Shown here piece after piece: positions 59,755 through 64,000 of a stretch of DNA of 64,000 bases. The stretch lies in the NCBI GenBank assembly GCA_026874595.1, contig CM049316.1, forward strand, positions 31,915,339-31,979,338. Reading direction: 5' to 3'. Source of the DNA: Sipunculus nudus. Lineage: Eukaryota; Annelida; Sipuncula; Golfingiida; Sipunculidae. The position numbers and the translations under genes were made by a program. The notes beneath the pieces were generated by a model. The model was not told the DNA's origin and made no database searches. It was given only the letters and a program-made list of their open reading frames with translations. How positions within the stretch are numbered: position 1 is the first letter of the stretch; the number at the start of each line of letters is the position of its first letter.

Positions 59755-61968
59755 TGCTTTTTCTAGGCCAGTTAGGTAGAAAAGAACTACAACATTCTCC
59801 TACTGGTTTTAAAATTTGCCCTAGAGTCCATAGAACTACTTATTATTTTCTGTGTGGCCTAAAACTCCGGGAATATTCTGTCAAGGAAACTTAAGGGTAT
59901 AATTTTCTGGAGGAGATGAAGCTTTGCTCGAATGCTAATGAACGACAAGTCTTTTATCATCTAGTTGTTAAGCTGCCATATGATATAACGGAAATGAGCA
60001 AAATGAACTATGCACATTAACATTGTTATGATAAGTTTTGTTCTCACTTTGCCTGTAACATATTCCGTTTCATTTATTCAAAGATTTCCTCTGTTTTTTT
60101 TATTACCTCTTATGGCATCTCGATATATTGAATAAATCATAATACTCGATAGTTATGTTTGTATCATATCTGAATATATCATGTAAATGCAAAATGTGCT
60201 TTTGTTATATAAACATAGCTTATTTGTGTATAAACAGGAAGCTGTTAAGCTTCAAATATTGTTTGCGAAACCTGATGTCACATGAAATGGGCTGGTTTAT
60301 TCCGTACAAGTGTACCAATGACCATATTATCTGTTGCTAACTGTCCATCTATACACCATATTCCACTCTTACATGTTTGTTAACCTTTACTCACTTGATT
60401 TATAGGTATTCTCCATATAACACCCCCATGTTCACAAAATCATAAACATATAAAAAGACATATTACGGCTGCATGCTGCGCCGTGCTGAGTTAGCGCTTC
60501 AGGTAATATCGTTCAAACTTGAGGAAAACTACAATGCATGCACTTTGACCTTTTCCTTTTTCTTACCTCAACATTCCCATAAAGTATTAATCCCATTAAA
60601 TCAACAAGCATTTACACGCATTATATGATTGTTAAAACATTCAACATTAAAAGTAATGTATTTTGACAATCTGTACCGGGGCATGTCAATTTTCTATTTG
60701 CCAATTTAGAAAATTTCTCATAAACGCTTTGTTTAATGCTTACCAGTGGTAAATACGAAATACATGTCGGAAATTCCAACCTTTATCAACCACAAGAATG
60801 CCTATGTGTAAAAGCAAAAAACCGCAGGATCAAAGGTTAATGGCGTTTCCTCTCATAATACAACATGCACTAAGTAATCAATAGTTATGGATCATGTTTT
60901 GCTAGTGTTTCTGTGAGCAAAATGTGATATATTTTTAGGTTTAAAGGGGCCTATTCCAAAATCTTTCGATTATTAACAAAAATTATCCCTTGAAGCTCTC
61001 TTAAAAATATGCTCAAGAAATAATGATCCCATGATGCAAGGGCTATTCATTGTGCTTATATTCATGTATTTATAACAGGCGGAGCTTTCAAAATGATCAG
61101 AACACAATCAACATGGGCATCTGGCTGCACGTCAGATGAACCAGTGTTTTGCAGTGGCGTTTTGCAGCTATGGCCTTTCAGATTCTTCACATATATAACA
61201 AACAACAATCAGTTACATTTTTTTATCTGTTTGTCAACAAGAGTGTATGTTCCTTGTTTAAATACACCTTGTAAATAAACCAAGCCAGACATCTGGTATT
61301 TTAAACACCTTTCCCTAAAGGAAATACCTAGAATTTATTAATATGTACTCACACTAGGCCAGAAATCACATGAATTCTTTGGAGAACACGTGAATAAGTC
61401 CCTTTATCTAGCACATCATACATTTTGTTAATGGAAGCAAAGTGATTTAAGCGAATTAATTTTACCTATTTTAATCAGTTCTATTATCCATTCTTTAAAT
61501 TTCAATGTTCATACTTTCAAATTTGTTGTAGCTACGCTTTCACAGACATTCATTCTGTGGTCTTTTCCAAGATTAATGATTAAGGCTACGAATGTTTGGG
61601 TCGAAATCACTAATGCCAATCGAAACCAACGAACACATCATTAACAATAAACTATTTATGAACAAGCCGTCTGAACAAGATATATGCCTTTATTTGCTTC
61701 GTCGATGCTTTTCGATTGGTCTGGAACTGACAACAATGGCATTTAATTGGTTCAATTGTCTTGCTCGTTCATTAAATTGCTGAAACTGGGCACACATTTT
61801 ACCCGCGAATATTTCCTGTGACCGAGATATTCTTATAATATTATTATCTTGGTGATCTTTCAACGAATGTTGTTTGTTGCATGAATGACACTGTAAATAG
61901 ATACAGCCCCAAATAGTTTTACAGCAAATTGTGTCCATGAATCGGAATGAGCAACCAGTTATTTTTTT

Positions 61969-62016
<48 letters not shown>

Positions 62017-62720
62017 CTTTATATTAAATCTCAAGGGTCATATGGATGACTATAAAATGTTCCTGTACTGGATTACCATTGCGAGACCCCGGCAAAGCAA
62101 GACATTGTCATTGAATAATATTCGGGGAAACGTAAGTTTTACATTTCTCAACTGAATATACACATGTCACGAGCAGGCCAGAGCTCTGTCTTTTGTGTCG
62201 TTGATAATAAACTAAAATCACAGAATAAAGTTTACATATACATGTTTTTATAATATAAAAAATTTACACATACAATTTCTCAGGTACACATGATAGCTCA
62301 TGCTAATTAATTGTTTCGTTTGTTTATGTCGAGATATTTTGTGGTTAAGCATTGCGGTTCATAAACTTATATATATTTAAACAAATTAATGTCATCTAAT
62401 GAATGTCACGCAGTAAATGCTTAATGCATTGCCACTACAGATTTGTAACCCTATCGAAAACGTACCACCTGTTATATGTTAACTAGTTTGTGCCTTCCGT
62501 GAAATCTTCCTGATTAAGGGAATGAGTAAAAGGCAAAAACAAGTAACCGCACAACAATTGTACAGTCAGTTGCATTTGTCTTATTTTACTTTAGTCCAAA
62601 CACACGTGATTCTGATGCGTCCTAGAGGTGTCGTTGGAGTTTAAATGATTGTACTCATCTGTATCCGGGACTAGTTGTATCTCCTTATCAGTGGAGTCCA
62701 TAATTTTTTTTTTTCTTTAA
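59755..62720. repeat. Duplicated flank block (partner 19030-22830)
   Basis: Co-linear with the block at 19.0-22.8 kb but without the hAT-like MITE, whose empty site is at about 61060-61080. Carries the conserved module at 60737-60790 (GCTTACCAGTGGTAAATACG). The right end is the 3' flank of the intact membrane-protein gene. Frames inside are not conserved between the two blocks. Confidence 0.75.
61973..62014. repeat. (TA)n microsatellite
   Basis: About 42 bases of AT dinucleotides, absent from the partner block. Confidence 0.95.
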
Positions 62721-62832
62721 TTAGGACAATGCTAAACACCTTAACGTAGTATTGTTCAGTATATAAAAATGCACATGGAATCTGGTCGATATGGTTATTT
62801 GTCCGAAGGTTCTGATGCCGCATGTCTTCTGC

Positions 62833-63150
62833 TTAGTAGATGATCCTAATTATGAGACCGATGCCAGTTAGTAATAAAGCGACAACTCGTGTCCACCAGT
62901 CGTGAGGTGTAACTTTCTTACTTTCCCAAAAAGCAAAACAAAAGCTTATCACGAGCGAAATCTCCCCAGCAACTTCAAATCCAAAACCAACGTATGTGTG
63001 GAAAATGGAGATTACCATGCTGATCAATACAATACTGAACCCAATGTACCAGAAAATCCGATCTAGTGACGTGCGGGTAAGCTCTGAACAGCAGATATTC
63101 GCAATGGCAAAGATCTCAGCAACAAACTCTGGCAGTAACGCCCAATGCAT
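62833..63150 (-). CDS. Small four-helix membrane protein, single exon, intact
   Basis: An open frame of 105 codons with start and stop. Hydrophobic segments lie at residues 4-20 (ALLPEFVAEIFAIANIC), 31-52 (IFWYIGFSIVLISMVISIFH), 57-75 (GEISLVISFCFAFW) and 87-104 (VVALLLTGIGLIIRI), so the protein is almost all membrane. Short polar loops (CSELTRTSLDR, ESKKVTPHDWWTR) link them; the Lys/Arg in the second suggests a cytosolic side. No family is recognised. Support comes from three broken copies (12.1, 16.0/18.7 and 23.1 kb) aligning over the first and last helices, and from a conserved upstream block. It is the only copy in the window without a frame break. Function is unknown; a divergent relation to the 149- and 155-aa proteins is possible but not shown. 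Confidence 0.72.
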   Translation of the reverse strand: MHWALLPEFVAEIFAIANICCSELTRTSLDRIFWYIGFSIVLISMVISIFHTYVGFGFEVAGEISLVISFCFAFWESKKVTPHDWWTRVVALLLTGIGLIIRIIY

Positions 63151-63159
63151 TTTCTCTCA

Positions 63160-63310
63160 CAGATTGTAAACGATATCACCGCTATGTCTCGTATCAAAGA
63201 AAATGTTGGAGCCTCTGTTTGCTAACCACTTATAATATGCCGATTCACTCAGCTGTAAACGTGCTAATTTGCTATTGGCTGATGATCACGTAACGTTGAC
63301 ACATGGTAAT
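63160..63310 (-). promoter_or_regulatory. Conserved upstream region of the intact minus-strand gene
   Basis: Shared with the three broken copies. It contains GTAAACGATATCACCGCT (about 63167), CCGATTCACTCAGC (63240), an inverted CCAAT box (ATTGG, 63274-63278) and a CACGTAACG element (about 63287-63295) at the place where two other copies have the CRE-like TGACGTAA. The proximal part is probably 5' untranslated sequence. Function is inferred from conservation and motifs. Confidence 0.55.
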
Positions 63311-64000
63311 AAAATCGGTAAGTTTACCAACAAACAAACCCGTTGTGCTTATCAATAAGGCCACAAAACAAATTGTCTACGGAATCGCTTCTCCTGTTGA
63401 TCAGGCTTTACTTTTGATAAGGAAGAATGACCAAACCTTCTCAGTCCTGATGTTGCTGATTGCTACTCTTGTCTAAAATCCTTCAGAGAAATCACCACTT
63501 GTTTTGATATTGTTATATTTTCATCATGAAAGCATCACTGAGAATAAATGTATACTAATAGTGTTCATCTATGGAATTTCAAGAACATATTTTTCTTTTA
63601 TTCTTACAAATAACTGTGCTTCGACATGTAAGAAACAAAAATGAATTACCTGCAGGCTTTATAATTTTGCCCGGATCCATAGAACTATTTACATGTATTT
63701 ATATTATTTATTTATAATTATTTATTGTGGCCTAGCATTCCGGGAAAGTTCTTTCCGGGAAACTTAATTCGGATAATTTTCCCAAGGGACGAAAGGCTCA
63801 GAGGGTGACGAACGACATGTTTTTGTTTACTAGATACTTTGTTTGAATTGTTTCATATTTTCTTCGGACAAATAGCAACAAAAACATTTCTTATTGGTAC
63901 GATCAGTTCTGATATATAATATCTCCATACATATACCTTTTCTTTTATTTATAGCATATATCTATTCCCCCTGAAAACATTTTATTACCTTATATGTTGT
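63311..64000. repeat. Next duplicated flank, running off the window
   Basis: 63357-63485 matches 23450-23590. From about 63655, phrases TTTTGCCC..GATCCATAGAACTA and TGTGGCCTAGCATTCCGGG match 59810-59890 and 19140-19165. The tandem array therefore continues to the right of this window. Confidence 0.65.

Overview
The window looks like invertebrate nuclear DNA, most likely from a bivalve mollusc. It is AT-rich, and no long open frame dominates any part of it. Short exons are joined by phase-0 GT-AG introns. There are many long (TA)n arrays and runs of C, a tRNA-derived SINE, a hAT-like MITE, a LINE relic, and a Penelope-like element whose direct pseudo-LTRs each fold as a hammerhead ribozyme. 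Repeats carrying GTCGTGC-type tandem runs and a stem-loop head also fit bivalves. The species assignment is inference; no marker gene is present.

The coding content consists of very small multi-pass membrane proteins (105-155 aa, four predicted helices each). Three look intact. One is a two-exon gene on + at 38509-39096. One is a three-exon gene on + at 50299-51582. One is a single-exon gene on - at 62833-63150. The first has a frameshifted neighbour at 40802-41412. The third has at least three broken relatives (near 12.1 kb, 16.0/18.7 kb and 23.1 kb) that share its upstream sequence, and more diverged relics near 2.7, 28.8 and 31.5 kb. Function is unknown. The cluster reads as a birth-and-death array.

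Layout: 1-1190 holds tandem repeats of about 374 bp. 2170-3520 is one copy of a block repeated at 30955-32490. 6828-8210 is a tandem duplication. 8880-10060 is a minisatellite-like repeat. 12.1-24.0 kb holds broken copies of the minus-strand gene and their flanks; one copy is split by 2.5 kb of repeat, and one flank carries a hAT-like MITE. 27.1-30.2 kb is another duplicated flank, with a SINE in one copy. 34558-35735 and 54116-55905 are two copies of a stem-loop repeat. 35755-37010 is a LINE reverse transcriptase relic. 38.5-41.5 kb holds the two-exon gene and its pseudogene. 44446-47587 is the Penelope-like element. 50.3-51.6 kb is the three-exon gene. 52348-57415 is bounded by an inverted repeat and contains an LTR-like unit. 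59755-64000 repeats the 19.0-22.8 kb flank and carries the intact minus-strand gene; the array appears to run past the right edge.

Boundaries of repeats and exon models were read by eye, without alignment software or transcript data. Everything described as homology here means similarity seen within the window, or to well-known family motifs.
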